Shown in pieces: positions 25,753-34,176 of a DNA stretch of 64,000 nucleotides. Source of the stretch: Chryseobacterium luquanense (GTDB lineage Bacteria > Bacteroidota > Bacteroidia > Flavobacteriales > Weeksellaceae); NCBI RefSeq assembly GCF_026460945.1, contig NZ_JAOVZV010000003.1:186001-250000 (forward strand). Direction: 5' to 3'. Position numbers and translations under genes: made by a program. Numbering within the stretch: the first letter of the stretch is position 1; every line of letters begins with the position of its first letter. Under the pieces are notes generated by a model. That model ran no database searches and was not told where the DNA came from. It saw only the letters and a list, made by a program, of their open reading frames with translations.

Positions 25753-27264
25753 ATGAACCTAACTTTAGACGAAATCCAAAACTTCAAAGGAAAATATCCA
25801 AAACAAATCTGGTCACTCTTTTTTTCCGAAATGTGGGAACGCTTTTGCTTCTACGGAATGCGCGGAATGTTGGTTTTCTTTATGATTTCACAACTCAATT
25901 TTCATGAAAAAGAAGCTAATCTTCAATATGGCGCAACTCAGGCTTTCGTTTATGCTTTTACCTTTGTAGGCGGACTTTTTGCTGATAAAATTTTAGGTTT
26001 CAGGAAATCACTTTTTTGGGGTGGACTATTAATGATTGTAGGAAGTTTGATTTTAGCTACAGATCCGCACAAATTTTTCTTTTTAGGAATCGCTTTTACA
26101 GTTGTAGGAACAGGCTTTTTTAAGCCAAATATATCTTCCATGGTCGGTCAGCTTTATAAACCCAATGATTCTAGAGCAGACGCAGGATTTTCTCTTTTTT
26201 ATGCGGGAATTAATTTGGGTGCACTACTCGGAGGATATTTATGTATAGCTATCGGTAAAGGCGAACTTTTCGGAAGTATTATTTCAGAAAGTATGAGATG
26301 GAATGTTGCTTTTGGTTTGGCCGCAATTGTAATGGTTATCAGTTTGATTAATTTCGTATTTACTCAAAGAAGTTTAGGAACAATCGGGCTTCAGCCAGGA
26401 CATCCTGACAACGAAATAAAATCTGCACCAATCTCTAAATACAAAGAGTATGGAGTGTATATTTTATCATTAATATTTATTCCGATTATCATGACGATGG
26501 TTTCCGTTCCGGAATATACAGATTATTTCATGTTGACTGTCGGTCCATTAACGTTAATTTATTTATTTTATGAAATGTCTAAAGTAACACCAGCCGAGCG
26601 TAAAAAACTTTGGGCAGCTTTGGTTTTCATCTTATTTTCGATTCTGTTTTGGGGGATTTATGAGCAAAGTGGCGGTTCACTAAGTATTTTTGCCGCAAAA
26701 AATTTAAATAAAGATCTTCTAGGATTAGATCCAAATGGTGTAAATAATTCCGGAGGTGCATTTTTCATTATTTTCTTAGCGCCACTTCTTGGATTATTGT
26801 GGATTTGGATGAACAAAAGAAAAATAGAGCCCAATACCATCATTAAGTTCGGTTTAGGATTTATTTTCCTGGGATTAGGGTATTATGTACTTTTCGCAAC
26901 GAGATTTTTCGCAGATTTACAAGGTATCACATCATTAAATTTCTTTACCATCGCTTTATTGGTTATCACTTTGGGAGAACTTTGCCTCTCTCCCATCGGA
27001 TTATCTATTATGACCAAGCTTTCCACAAAAAACCTACAGGGAATGATGATGGGAATGTGGTTTCTTGCTTCAGCGTATGGGCAATATGTAGCTGGAATTA
27101 TTGGTGCAGGTTTGGCAACAGCCAAAGAAGGCTCTACCAATTATGATGCATTAATTTCTTATACAGAAGGTTACAAACAATTAGCATTATATGCATTAAT
27201 TGCCGGTGTGGTATTAATTTTGATATCTCCGTTCGTGAAAAAGTTAATGCAGGAAGTAAAATAA
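25753..27264 (+). CDS. POT/PTR family proton-coupled peptide transporter (3)
   Basis: A 503-residue MFS carrier, with EMWERFCFYGMRGML near residue 24-38 and PTR2 signatures TGFFKPNISSMVG and FYAGINLGALLGG. Compared with the second carrier the YY pair is FY and the C-terminal half is longer. Only 32 bp separate it from the thioredoxin-like gene, and no terminator intervenes, so the two are probably co-transcribed. The cluster of three non-identical carriers suggests different peptide specificities rather than dosage (inference). Confidence 0.92.
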   Translation: MNLTLDEIQNFKGKYPKQIWSLFFSEMWERFCFYGMRGMLVFFMISQLNFHEKEANLQYGATQAFVYAFTFVGGLFADKILGFRKSLFWGGLLMIVGSLILATDPHKFFFLGIAFTVVGTGFFKPNISSMVGQLYKPNDSRADAGFSLFYAGINLGALLGGYLCIAIGKGELFGSIISESMRWNVAFGLAAIVMVISLINFVFTQRSLGTIGLQPGHPDNEIKSAPISKYKEYGVYILSLIFIPIIMTMVSVPEYTDYFMLTVGPLTLIYLFYEMSKVTPAERKKLWAALVFILFSILFWGIYEQSGGSLSIFAAKNLNKDLLGLDPNGVNNSGGAFFIIFLAPLLGLLWIWMNKRKIEPNTIIKFGLGFIFLGLGYYVLFATRFFADLQGITSLNFFTIALLVITLGELCLSPIGLSIMTKLSTKNLQGMMMGMWFLASAYGQYVAGIIGAGLATAKEGSTNYDALISYTEGYKQLALYALIAGVVLILISPFVKKLMQEVK

Positions 27265-27296
27265 TACTTCCTGATCATTTAATTCAAATATCAGTC

Positions 27297-27830
27297 ATGA
27301 AAAAAATAATAAGCATTATTTGTCTTTTTTTTATCAGTTTAAATTTTGCACAGGTAAAATGGATGACGATTGAAGAAGCTTTAAATGCTCAAAAAAATCA
27401 GCCAAAAAAAATTCTGATTGACTTTTACGCAGATTGGTGCGGACCATGTAAAATCATGGATAAAAAAACGTTTGGTCACGCTGTGATTTCAGAATTTTTA
27501 AATGAGAATTATTATCCTGTAAAATTTGATACAGAAGATAAAAGAACGATTGAAATTTTCGGAAGAAAGTTTTCCAACGAAAATACCTCTCATAAAAAAG
27601 GAAGAAATTCACTTCACGAATTCACTCAATTTATGAATGTAAATGCGGTTCCTACTACAGTCTTCTTAGATGAAACAGGCCGTCCCATTACGATGTTGCA
27701 AGGTGAATTGTCGGCTAAAGAACTGGAGCCTTATTTGGTTTTTATCTCAAACGATTTGCACAAAAAATTTAAGTCTCGAGAAGAGTGGGAAGATTATCAG
27801 AAAAAATTTAAGTCTAAAATAAAAGAATAA
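27297..27830 (+). CDS. Periplasmic thioredoxin-like protein
   Basis: A 177-residue protein with a signal peptide (MKKIISIICLFFISLNFAQV), a thioredoxin fold and the active site CGPC in DFYADWCGPCKIMDKKTF near residue 43-60. The cis-proline loop is NAVPTTVFLDETG. A 20-residue insert follows the second helix (about residues 90-110). It probably reduces or isomerises disulfides in the periplasm. It lies 32 bp after the third POT gene, and a terminator follows at 28008, so the two probably form an operon. Confidence 0.85.
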   Translation: MKKIISIICLFFISLNFAQVKWMTIEEALNAQKNQPKKILIDFYADWCGPCKIMDKKTFGHAVISEFLNENYYPVKFDTEDKRTIEIFGRKFSNENTSHKKGRNSLHEFTQFMNVNAVPTTVFLDETGRPITMLQGELSAKELEPYLVFISNDLHKKFKSREEWEDYQKKFKSKIKE

Positions 27831-28007
27831 AGACTTTATGTATGGCCATCAATTGAGGTATGAATTTCTAATTTCTCATTAGGTAGATAATAATTCTTGA
27901 ATTCGTGGCAAAAACATTTTTATTTAATTTTAATCCACTTTCTATATTTAATTCAGCAAAAAAATCAGTCCAATCCGCATAATCTACGAGAGTAAATCCA
28001 TATACGA

Positions 28008-28034
28008 ATGCTTTCAAAATCGAAAGCTTTTTTT
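28008..28034 (+). terminator. Terminator of the POT3-thioredoxin operon
   Basis: GCTTTC / GAAAGC, 6-bp stem with a 6-base loop, followed by TTTTTTT. It is the only hairpin with a T-run in the 246-bp gap before recG; the rest of the gap holds short degenerate AATTCGTG-type words and no gene. Confidence 0.7.
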
Positions 28035-28076
28035 ATTGCTTAAATTTCACGAAATTCGTGCTTCAAAAATTTATTT

Positions 28077-30161
28077 TTGACTTTAGAAACTCCCATAGAA
28101 TTTGTAAAAGGAATCGGTTCCGAACGTTCCAAACTCATCAAAAATGTGTTGGGAATTTCTGTGGTTGAAGATTTTCTTAATTTTTACCCGATTCGATATT
28201 TAGATAAAAGTAAAATTCTCACAATCTCAACACTTCAGGAAACGAGCATTGAAGTTCAGTTGAAAGGAAAAATCACCTCCATCCAGGAAATTCAAAACGG
28301 AAAAACAAAAAGGCTTTCGGCAAAATTTAATGATCATACCGGAACGATGGATTTGGTTTGGTTTCAATATTCAAAATGGTTAAAAGAACAAATTCCGGTC
28401 AATCGGGAAGTTTTTATTTTCGGGAAAATTAATGTTTTTAACAACCAATTTTCGATGCCTCATCCTGAAATTGAATCTGAAGAAGATAAGGAAACCGAAA
28501 CAAGGCTAAAACCTATCTATCCCAGTTCAGAAAAACTCAGCAAGAGAGGCTTAAACCAAAAGTTTTTTCAAAATGTTTTAAGAAATATCTGCAGAGAAAT
28601 CCCGAATCTAATTCAGGAAAATTTCCCTGAATATATGATGAAACATTATCAATTTCTGTCGAGACAACAGACTTTTCTGAATATTCATTTCCCGAAAGAC
28701 CTGCAACATTTTGAAAAAGCAGATAACAGATTGAGATTTGAAGAATCCTTCTTTTTTCAGCTAGGTTATGCCTTAAAAAAACTTCATCACAAAACGCAAT
28801 CCATTGGAAATCCGTTCCCAATTGTAGGTGATTTTTTTACCGGATTTTACGAAAAACATCTTCCTTTTGAATTAACCAATGCTCAAAAAAGAGTCTTAAA
28901 GGAAATCAGAATTGATATGAAAAAGCCCATTCAAATGAACCGCCTTTTGCAGGGAGATGTTGGCTCGGGAAAAACAATGGTCGCTTTATTAACAATGCTG
29001 ATTGCCTTAGATAATGGTTTTCAAAGCTGCTTGATGGCTCCAACGGAAATTCTCGCTCAACAACATTACAACGGCATTAAAGATTTACTAAAAGACACGG
29101 AAATTAAAGTCAGTCTTTTGACTGGTTCGGTGAAAGCTTCCGCAAGAAAAATCATTCATGAAGAACTTGAAAACGGTGAACTTTCAATTCTAATTGGAAC
29201 GCACGCAGTTTTGGAAGATAAAGTGAAATTTAAAAACCTTGGATTAGCAATTATCGACGAACAACATCGGTTTGGTGTTGCTCAAAGAGCTAAACTTTGG
29301 GCTAAAAATAAAATTCCGCCACATATTTTGGTGATGACCGCAACTCCGATTCCACGAACTTTGGCGATGAGTTTTTATTCTGATCTTGATGTTTCGGTCA
29401 TTGATGAAATGCCGGTTGGAAGAAAAGCGATTGTCACCGCGCATCGAAGAGAAAAAGACAGAGCGTATGTTTATCATTTCTGTCATGAAGAAATAAGAAA
29501 GGGCAGGCAAATTTATTTCGTTTATCCTTTGATTGAAGAATCTGAAACTTTAGATTATAAAAATTTAATGGAAGGTTTGGAGAGCGTGATGGATAATTTT
29601 TCAAATTACAACGTAACCATGCTTCACGGGAAAATGAAACCTGCTGAAAAAGATGCTGCGATGAATTATTTTGCATCCGGACAATCGCAAATTATGGTTG
29701 CAACAACCGTAATTGAAGTGGGCGTAAATGTTCCGAATGCTTCTGTAATGGTTATTGAAAGCTCTGAAAGATTTGGTTTGTCGCAACTTCATCAGTTGAG
29801 AGGACGCGTTGGAAGAGGCGCCGAACAGAGCTATTGTATTCTGATGACGTCGGATAAATTATCGGCAGACAGCCGAACGAGAATTAAAACAATGACCGAA
29901 ACGAATGACGGTTTTAAAATTTCTGAAGTTGATATGCAGCTCCGTGGTCCCGGCGATATTTTAGGAACTCAGCAGAGCGGTGTTGTAGATTTTAAAAGAC
30001 TTGATTTGGTAAACGATGCGCAAATTATTAAAACCACAAAAAGTTTAGTCGAGAAAATTCTTGAAACCGACCCACATTTATCACGAAATGAGCATCAGAT
30101 TATTAAGAATTATTATCTACAGAATTATAAAGGGAAAAATAAGTGGAGTAAGATTTCGTAG
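28077..30161 (+). CDS. recG: ATP-dependent DNA helicase RecG
   Basis: Branch-migrating helicase that remodels stalled replication forks and Holliday junctions. The 694-residue protein has an N-terminal wedge/OB region (about 60-150), helicase motif I GDVGSGKTMVA near residue 298, the DEQH box in IIDEQHRFGVAQR near residue 392, TATPIPRTLAM, and motif VI QLRGRVGRG near residue 575. There is no ATG near the N-terminus. The frame starts at TTG 28077 (TTG ACT TTA GAA), and the only upstream stop is at 28041, so TTG is the most likely start. A -7-like TATTTTTG box overlaps that TTG. Confidence 0.95.
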   Translation: MTLETPIEFVKGIGSERSKLIKNVLGISVVEDFLNFYPIRYLDKSKILTISTLQETSIEVQLKGKITSIQEIQNGKTKRLSAKFNDHTGTMDLVWFQYSKWLKEQIPVNREVFIFGKINVFNNQFSMPHPEIESEEDKETETRLKPIYPSSEKLSKRGLNQKFFQNVLRNICREIPNLIQENFPEYMMKHYQFLSRQQTFLNIHFPKDLQHFEKADNRLRFEESFFFQLGYALKKLHHKTQSIGNPFPIVGDFFTGFYEKHLPFELTNAQKRVLKEIRIDMKKPIQMNRLLQGDVGSGKTMVALLTMLIALDNGFQSCLMAPTEILAQQHYNGIKDLLKDTEIKVSLLTGSVKASARKIIHEELENGELSILIGTHAVLEDKVKFKNLGLAIIDEQHRFGVAQRAKLWAKNKIPPHILVMTATPIPRTLAMSFYSDLDVSVIDEMPVGRKAIVTAHRREKDRAYVYHFCHEEIRKGRQIYFVYPLIEESETLDYKNLMEGLESVMDNFSNYNVTMLHGKMKPAEKDAAMNYFASGQSQIMVATTVIEVGVNVPNASVMVIESSERFGLSQLHQLRGRVGRGAEQSYCILMTSDKLSADSRTRIKTMTETNDGFKISEVDMQLRGPGDILGTQQSGVVDFKRLDLVNDAQIIKTTKSLVEKILETDPHLSRNEHQIIKNYYLQNYKGKNKWSKIS

Positions 30162-30170
30162 AGTCCAAAT

Positions 30171-30833
30171 TTACTTATGGTTGTAAACCTCATAAATTAA
30201 AGGAATTTTATTTGAAAATATCTGTCCTACAAAAATTGAATCCTTATTATTTTTATCTCTAATAGGTTGATAGTATTTTTCAACAATCTCTTTTGGAGTC
30301 TGCAGACTGATTTGAAAATAATATTCAGATTTATTTTTCAAATCTATAAATCTACTTTTATAACTTGGGAAATTTACTTTTGTCGAAAAATGTCTTTCCT
30401 CTCCCGGTTTTAACCTTATAATATTTTTACTAATTCGGAATGCGATTTCCAAATCTTCATCACTAAATAATTTAGAAAATGATTGTTCGAATCTTCTAAA
30501 ATCTACATGAGTGTTATCTACATCAAATTTATTTTGTCCGTTATGAAATGCGTAATCACTTTTTAGCAACACATTATTTTCAAAAACATAATAATCTGGA
30601 AGCCCTAAAAATCTAGGTTCCACATAGTATTCCTCAGCTTCATTGAATTCTTCAGAATCTAAAATAATTAAGTAATTTTTATCCGAAACATTTTTAAGAG
30701 TATAAACGATATTATTGTTATCAAATATTGAAACTTTTTTAATCGTGCCATTAATTATTTTAAGCTCTAAATCATTTTGTGCAAAACAATTGCCAAATAA
30801 AAAAATTGTGATAATTAAAAACAGATATTTCAT
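30171..30833 (-). CDS. Hypothetical exported protein
   Basis: I recognise no family. The 220-residue protein has a signal peptide (MKYLFLIITIFLFGNCFAQ, cut after AQ; the Cys in GNC could also be a lipobox). The mature part is beta-strand-rich with many Asn and Tyr, and has no catalytic motif. It is convergent with recG and starts 18 bp after the acetyltransferase gene, so it may be the second gene of a small operon. Confidence 0.6.
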   Translation of the reverse strand: MKYLFLIITIFLFGNCFAQNDLELKIINGTIKKVSIFDNNNIVYTLKNVSDKNYLIILDSEEFNEAEEYYVEPRFLGLPDYYVFENNVLLKSDYAFHNGQNKFDVDNTHVDFRRFEQSFSKLFSDEDLEIAFRISKNIIRLKPGEERHFSTKVNFPSYKSRFIDLKNKSEYYFQISLQTPKEIVEKYYQPIRDKNNKDSIFVGQIFSNKIPLIYEVYNHK

Positions 30834-30851
30834 AAAAAAGTAATTTCTTTT

Positions 30852-31349
30852 TTAAAACGATTTCTCCATCAAATAATCATCCATCACATATCCATTTCCA
30901 ATATCAAAAACGCCTTCATCATAAATTTTGTAGCCTTGAGATTCGTAGAATTTCTTCGCTGAATTGTATTTATTGACATTTAAAATAATTCGATTATCCC
31001 CGCTTTCTTTTACTTTTTCATTTAAAAATTCAAGCGTTTTTTTACCTAAACCTTTTCCTTTGCTTTCGGGAACAAGATAGATTCTATGCAATTTTGTCGT
31101 TTGGTTTTCATAATGATTTTCGTAGCCTAAAAAACCATCAAATACATTTGAAACTTCATCAAAAACAAGATAATAATGGTAATTTGGAGTTTTTAAATGT
31201 TCTGAAATTTCAATTTCAGAATACATCGTATTAAGCATATATTCCATCTGTTCTTTTGAAAGAATTTCTGCATAGGCATTTTCCCAAGATCTCTTAGCTA
31301 AGTCCTGAATTAAGGGAATATTTTGTTCTGTTGCTTTGATTAGTTTCAT
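30852..31349 (-). CDS. GNAT family N-acetyltransferase
   Basis: A 165-residue cytoplasmic enzyme. The acetyl-CoA binding motif is seen in HRIYLVPESKGKGLGKKTLEFL near residue 90-112 (Q/R-x-x-G-x-G/A type), followed by NRIILNVNKYNSAKKFYESQGYK. This layout is the GNAT fold. The acceptor substrate cannot be told from sequence. It lies upstream of an exported hypothetical gene on the same strand. Confidence 0.85.
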   Translation of the reverse strand: MKLIKATEQNIPLIQDLAKRSWENAYAEILSKEQMEYMLNTMYSEIEISEHLKTPNYHYYLVFDEVSNVFDGFLGYENHYENQTTKLHRIYLVPESKGKGLGKKTLEFLNEKVKESGDNRIILNVNKYNSAKKFYESQGYKIYDEGVFDIGNGYVMDDYLMEKSF

Positions 31350-31451
31350 TATGATTTTATTTGTAATAATCTATAATATTACTAAAAAAGTGAAAAGCAT
31401 AATACCTTTCACTTTATATTTATTAACTGTCAATTTATTATGAATGAAAAA

Positions 31452-31493
31452 CTCACCATTCACTTGCAATGCAAAAGTGACAATTCACATTCT
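31452..31493. repeat. Dispersed intergenic repeat, copy a
   Basis: Reverse complement reads GAATGTGAATTGTCAC, then TTTTGCATTGCAAGTGAATGG. It shares the core TTTTGC-TTGCAAGTGAAT with the repeat at 49354-49395 and the word GTGAATGG with 51264-51297. It sits in the gap between an acetyltransferase and dapA. Confidence 0.55.
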
Positions 31494-32365
31494 TAAATTT
31501 TCGCCATTTCAACTTTAATCTTTGCATAAAGTCTTTCTGAAGCAGGAACTAAAGGAAGTCTTAAATAGTTTTTAATCAATCCTTTTTCGGCTAAAACCAC
31601 TTTAATTCCGCAAGGATTTCCTTCAGCAAAAATCAATCTTGTGATTTCTACCAATTTGTTGTGAATTTCATAAGCTTCATCCACTTTTTTATCAAAAGCC
31701 AGTTGAACCATTGTTGAAAACTCTTTCGGATAACCTTGTCCGATTACGGAAATCACTCCTGCCCCACCCGCTAAAGTTACAGGAAGTGTATATTCATCGT
31801 CACCGGAAACCAAGTTGAAACCTTCAGGCTTTTTTCTTAAAACATCAAAATACTGAAGAATATTTGGTGCTGCTTCTTTAATTAAAAATAAATTTGGAAA
31901 TTCATTTGCCAAACGCAAAGTTGTTTCTGCCTCAACATTTTGTCCGGTTCTTGACGGAACGTTGTAAATAATAATATTTTTTCCGGTAGAAGCTAAAGTT
32001 TTGTAATGCTGATAAAGCCCTTCCTGATTAGGTTTATTATAGTAAGGAGAAACCGATAAAACAGCCGTAAAATCTGAAAGATCTGTTTCTTCAATCTGTT
32101 TTTTAACTTCAAGCGTATTATTTCCCCCGATTCCTAAAACCAATGGAAGACGTTTATTATTTACTTTAATGATGTGATCTACTACCTGTTTCTTTTCCTC
32201 AGTAGATAGCGTTGCAGCTTCTGCTGTAGTTCCCAAAACAACTAAATAATTGGTTCCGTTTTCGATATTGTACTCAACAAGTTTTGTTAAACTGTCAAAA
32301 TCAACGGATAAATCTTCATTAAAGGGCGTAACCAATGCTACACCAACTCCTTTTAAAATGCTCAT
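31493..32365 (-). CDS. dapA: 4-hydroxy-tetrahydrodipicolinate synthase
   Basis: Condenses pyruvate with aspartate semialdehyde in the diaminopimelate/lysine pathway; cytoplasmic. At 290 residues it is a standard DHDPS. Visible residues are the GTTAEAATLS substrate loop (about 45-54), Tyr134 in IIIYNVPSRTG, and the Schiff-base Lys163 in LFLIKEAAPN. GDDEYTLP follows near residue 190. The -7 box (CAAATTTA on the plus strand at 32385-32392) lies 20 bp upstream. Confidence 0.95.
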   Translation of the reverse strand: MSILKGVGVALVTPFNEDLSVDFDSLTKLVEYNIENGTNYLVVLGTTAEAATLSTEEKKQVVDHIIKVNNKRLPLVLGIGGNNTLEVKKQIEETDLSDFTAVLSVSPYYNKPNQEGLYQHYKTLASTGKNIIIYNVPSRTGQNVEAETTLRLANEFPNLFLIKEAAPNILQYFDVLRKKPEGFNLVSGDDEYTLPVTLAGGAGVISVIGQGYPKEFSTMVQLAFDKKVDEAYEIHNKLVEITRLIFAEGNPCGIKVVLAEKGLIKNYLRLPLVPASERLYAKIKVEMAKI

Positions 32366-32384
32366 CTGTTAAAATTATTTTCTC

Positions 32385-32392
32385 CAAATTTA
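32385..32392 (-). promoter_or_regulatory. -7 box of dapA
   Basis: Reads TAAATTTG on the minus strand, an exact TAnnTTTG match. No -33 TTG is seen at normal spacing. Confidence 0.45.
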
Positions 32393-32446
32393 ATAATTTA
32401 AGATAAGAATTTATAATAATTACTGATGTTTTATTATACATATAAT

Positions 32447-32454
32447 TATATTTG
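32447..32454 (+). promoter_or_regulatory. -7 box of the split 5'-nucleotidase operon
   Basis: TATATTTG, exact match, 19 bp upstream of the ATG at 32473. It overlaps the upstream TTG at 32452, making ATG 32473 the better start. Confidence 0.55.
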
Positions 32455-32472
32455 CATATACTAAAAGATATT

Positions 32473-33225
32473 ATGCAAAATAAATTCTTATTACTAGGAA
32501 TTGCTTTGGTTTCGCTTACTGCCTGTAAAACGACTTCGTTACAGGTAGCTAACGTGGAGACTCAAAAAAATATTTCCATTAATAATGAGCTGAAAAATGA
32601 CGAAGAATTTGCCAAATTTATCGAACCTTACACGTTGAAACTCAATAAAGAGATGAATCAGAAAATCTCTCATACTCAAGTAGATTTAACAAAAGAGGGC
32701 GACAACAGTAATTTGGGAAATCTTTTAGCCGACTTTACATTTGATGGAGCCGATGTTTGGGCGAAAGCTAATCTGAACAAAAATGTAGATGCCGCTCTTA
32801 TTAATATCGGAGGAATCCGTACTACAATTGGGAAGGGAGATATTATGCTTAAAAATGTATTTGAAGTAATGCCTTTCGAGAATGAAGTGATTATTGTAAA
32901 GTTCAAAGGTTCAGATTTGCAGGGACTTTTTGATTATTATGCTAGTAATGAAACGAATAATCCTGTGTCTCATTTATACATTGAAACTCAAAATAAACAG
33001 GTTTCTAAAACTTTAATCAACGGAAAGCCGGTAAATCCTAATCAGGATTATTATGTGGCAACTTCCGATTATTTGGCTTTGGGAGGTGACAATATGAAAT
33101 TTTTCAGCAGAGGAGAATCGATTCCTACGGGAATTAAACTAAGAGATTTGTTTATTGAATATTTTAAGAAAAATCAGCAAATCAATCCTAAAGAAGAAGT
33201 TCGTTTAAATTTTATCGGGAAATAA
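32473..33225 (+). CDS. 5'-nucleotidase C-terminal-domain lipoprotein
   Basis: A 250-residue protein equal to the C-terminal substrate-binding domain of UshA-type 5'-nucleotidases, without the metallophosphoesterase domain. Start chosen at ATG 32473 because TTG 32452 lies in a promoter box. The signal peptide ends in the lipobox LTAC. Family motifs are NLLADFTFDGADVW, LINIGGIRTTI and MPFENEVIIVKFKGSDLQ. The stop overlaps the next ATG (TAATG), so it is translationally coupled to the phosphoesterase gene. The pair probably rebuilds one 5'-nucleotidase in the envelope (inference). Confidence 0.86.
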   Translation: MQNKFLLLGIALVSLTACKTTSLQVANVETQKNISINNELKNDEEFAKFIEPYTLKLNKEMNQKISHTQVDLTKEGDNSNLGNLLADFTFDGADVWAKANLNKNVDAALINIGGIRTTIGKGDIMLKNVFEVMPFENEVIIVKFKGSDLQGLFDYYASNETNNPVSHLYIETQNKQVSKTLINGKPVNPNQDYYVATSDYLALGGDNMKFFSRGESIPTGIKLRDLFIEYFKKNQQINPKEEVRLNFIGK

Positions 33226-34175
33226 TGAATAGAAAGAGTTTTTTAAAAACAATAGGTGGTGGAACTTTAGCAATGTCTTTAGCTCCTAATTTGATGATGG
33301 CAGAAGGTTTAGATTTAAATCCATTTAAAGATGCCAAAAAACTTACAATTCTTCATACGAACGATCAACACAGCCGAATTGAACCTTTCGATTCAAGTTA
33401 CACCAAAAATCCGAATCAAGGTGGTTTTGCGAGAAGAGCTACTTTAATTCAGAAAATCAGAAGTGAAGAAAGCAATGTTTTATTGTTGGATTCCGGAGAT
33501 ATTTTTCAGGGAACCCCATATTTTAATTTTTTTGGAGGCGAATTGGAATTTAAACTGATGTCAATGATGAAATATGATGCTTCAACAATGGGAAACCACG
33601 ATTTCGACAATGGTTTGGATGGATTTTTAAAAGTGTTACCAAATGCTAAATTTCCATTTATCTGTTCGAATTACGACTTTAAAAATACTATTCTAGACGG
33701 AAAAACTTCTCAATATAAAATTTTCAACAAAAACGGAATCAAAGTAGGAATTTTCGCAGTCGGAATTCAGCTTGAAGGTTTAGTTGGTAAAAAGCAATAT
33801 GGTGAAACAATTTGGAACAATCCGATTGATGTTGCACAGCATTATTCCAACTTTCTGAAAAATGAAGAAAAATGCGACTTGGTTATTTGCCTTTCACACA
33901 TTGGATATGCTTACAAAGGTGAGCCTGAAAAAATTAGTGATAAAATTTTAGCGGCTCAAACTGAAAATATTGATATAATTTTAGGCGGCCACACCCATAC
34001 TTTTATGCCCGAACCTGAAACTTTTATTAACAGACAAGGTAAAAAAGTTTTGGTGAATCAAGTTGGTTGGGCCGGACTTCTTTTAGGCAGAATAGATTTC
34101 TTTTTTGATTCAAATAAAAATATAAAACAGATTTCCTGGAACAACCAGGCAATTGACAGCAGTATAATAGCATAA
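33225..34175 (+). CDS. 5'-nucleotidase N-terminal metallophosphoesterase
   Basis: A 316-residue calcineurin-like phosphoesterase that matches the catalytic half of UshA-type 5'-nucleotidases. Metal-site motifs are TNDQHSRIEPF, DSGDIFQGTPYF, TMGNHDFDNG, CLSHIGY and LGGHTHTF. The N-terminus NRKSFLK followed by a hydrophobic stretch looks like a Tat signal with an Arg-Lys pair. It lacks the C-terminal nucleotide-binding domain, which is encoded by the gene just before it. It overlaps that gene by one base and precedes porZ by one base. Confidence 0.88.
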   Translation: MNRKSFLKTIGGGTLAMSLAPNLMMAEGLDLNPFKDAKKLTILHTNDQHSRIEPFDSSYTKNPNQGGFARRATLIQKIRSEESNVLLLDSGDIFQGTPYFNFFGGELEFKLMSMMKYDASTMGNHDFDNGLDGFLKVLPNAKFPFICSNYDFKNTILDGKTSQYKIFNKNGIKVGIFAVGIQLEGLVGKKQYGETIWNNPIDVAQHYSNFLKNEEKCDLVICLSHIGYAYKGEPEKISDKILAAQTENIDIILGGHTHTFMPEPETFINRQGKKVLVNQVGWAGLLLGRIDFFFDSNKNIKQISWNNQAIDSSIIA

Positions 34176-34176
34176 T

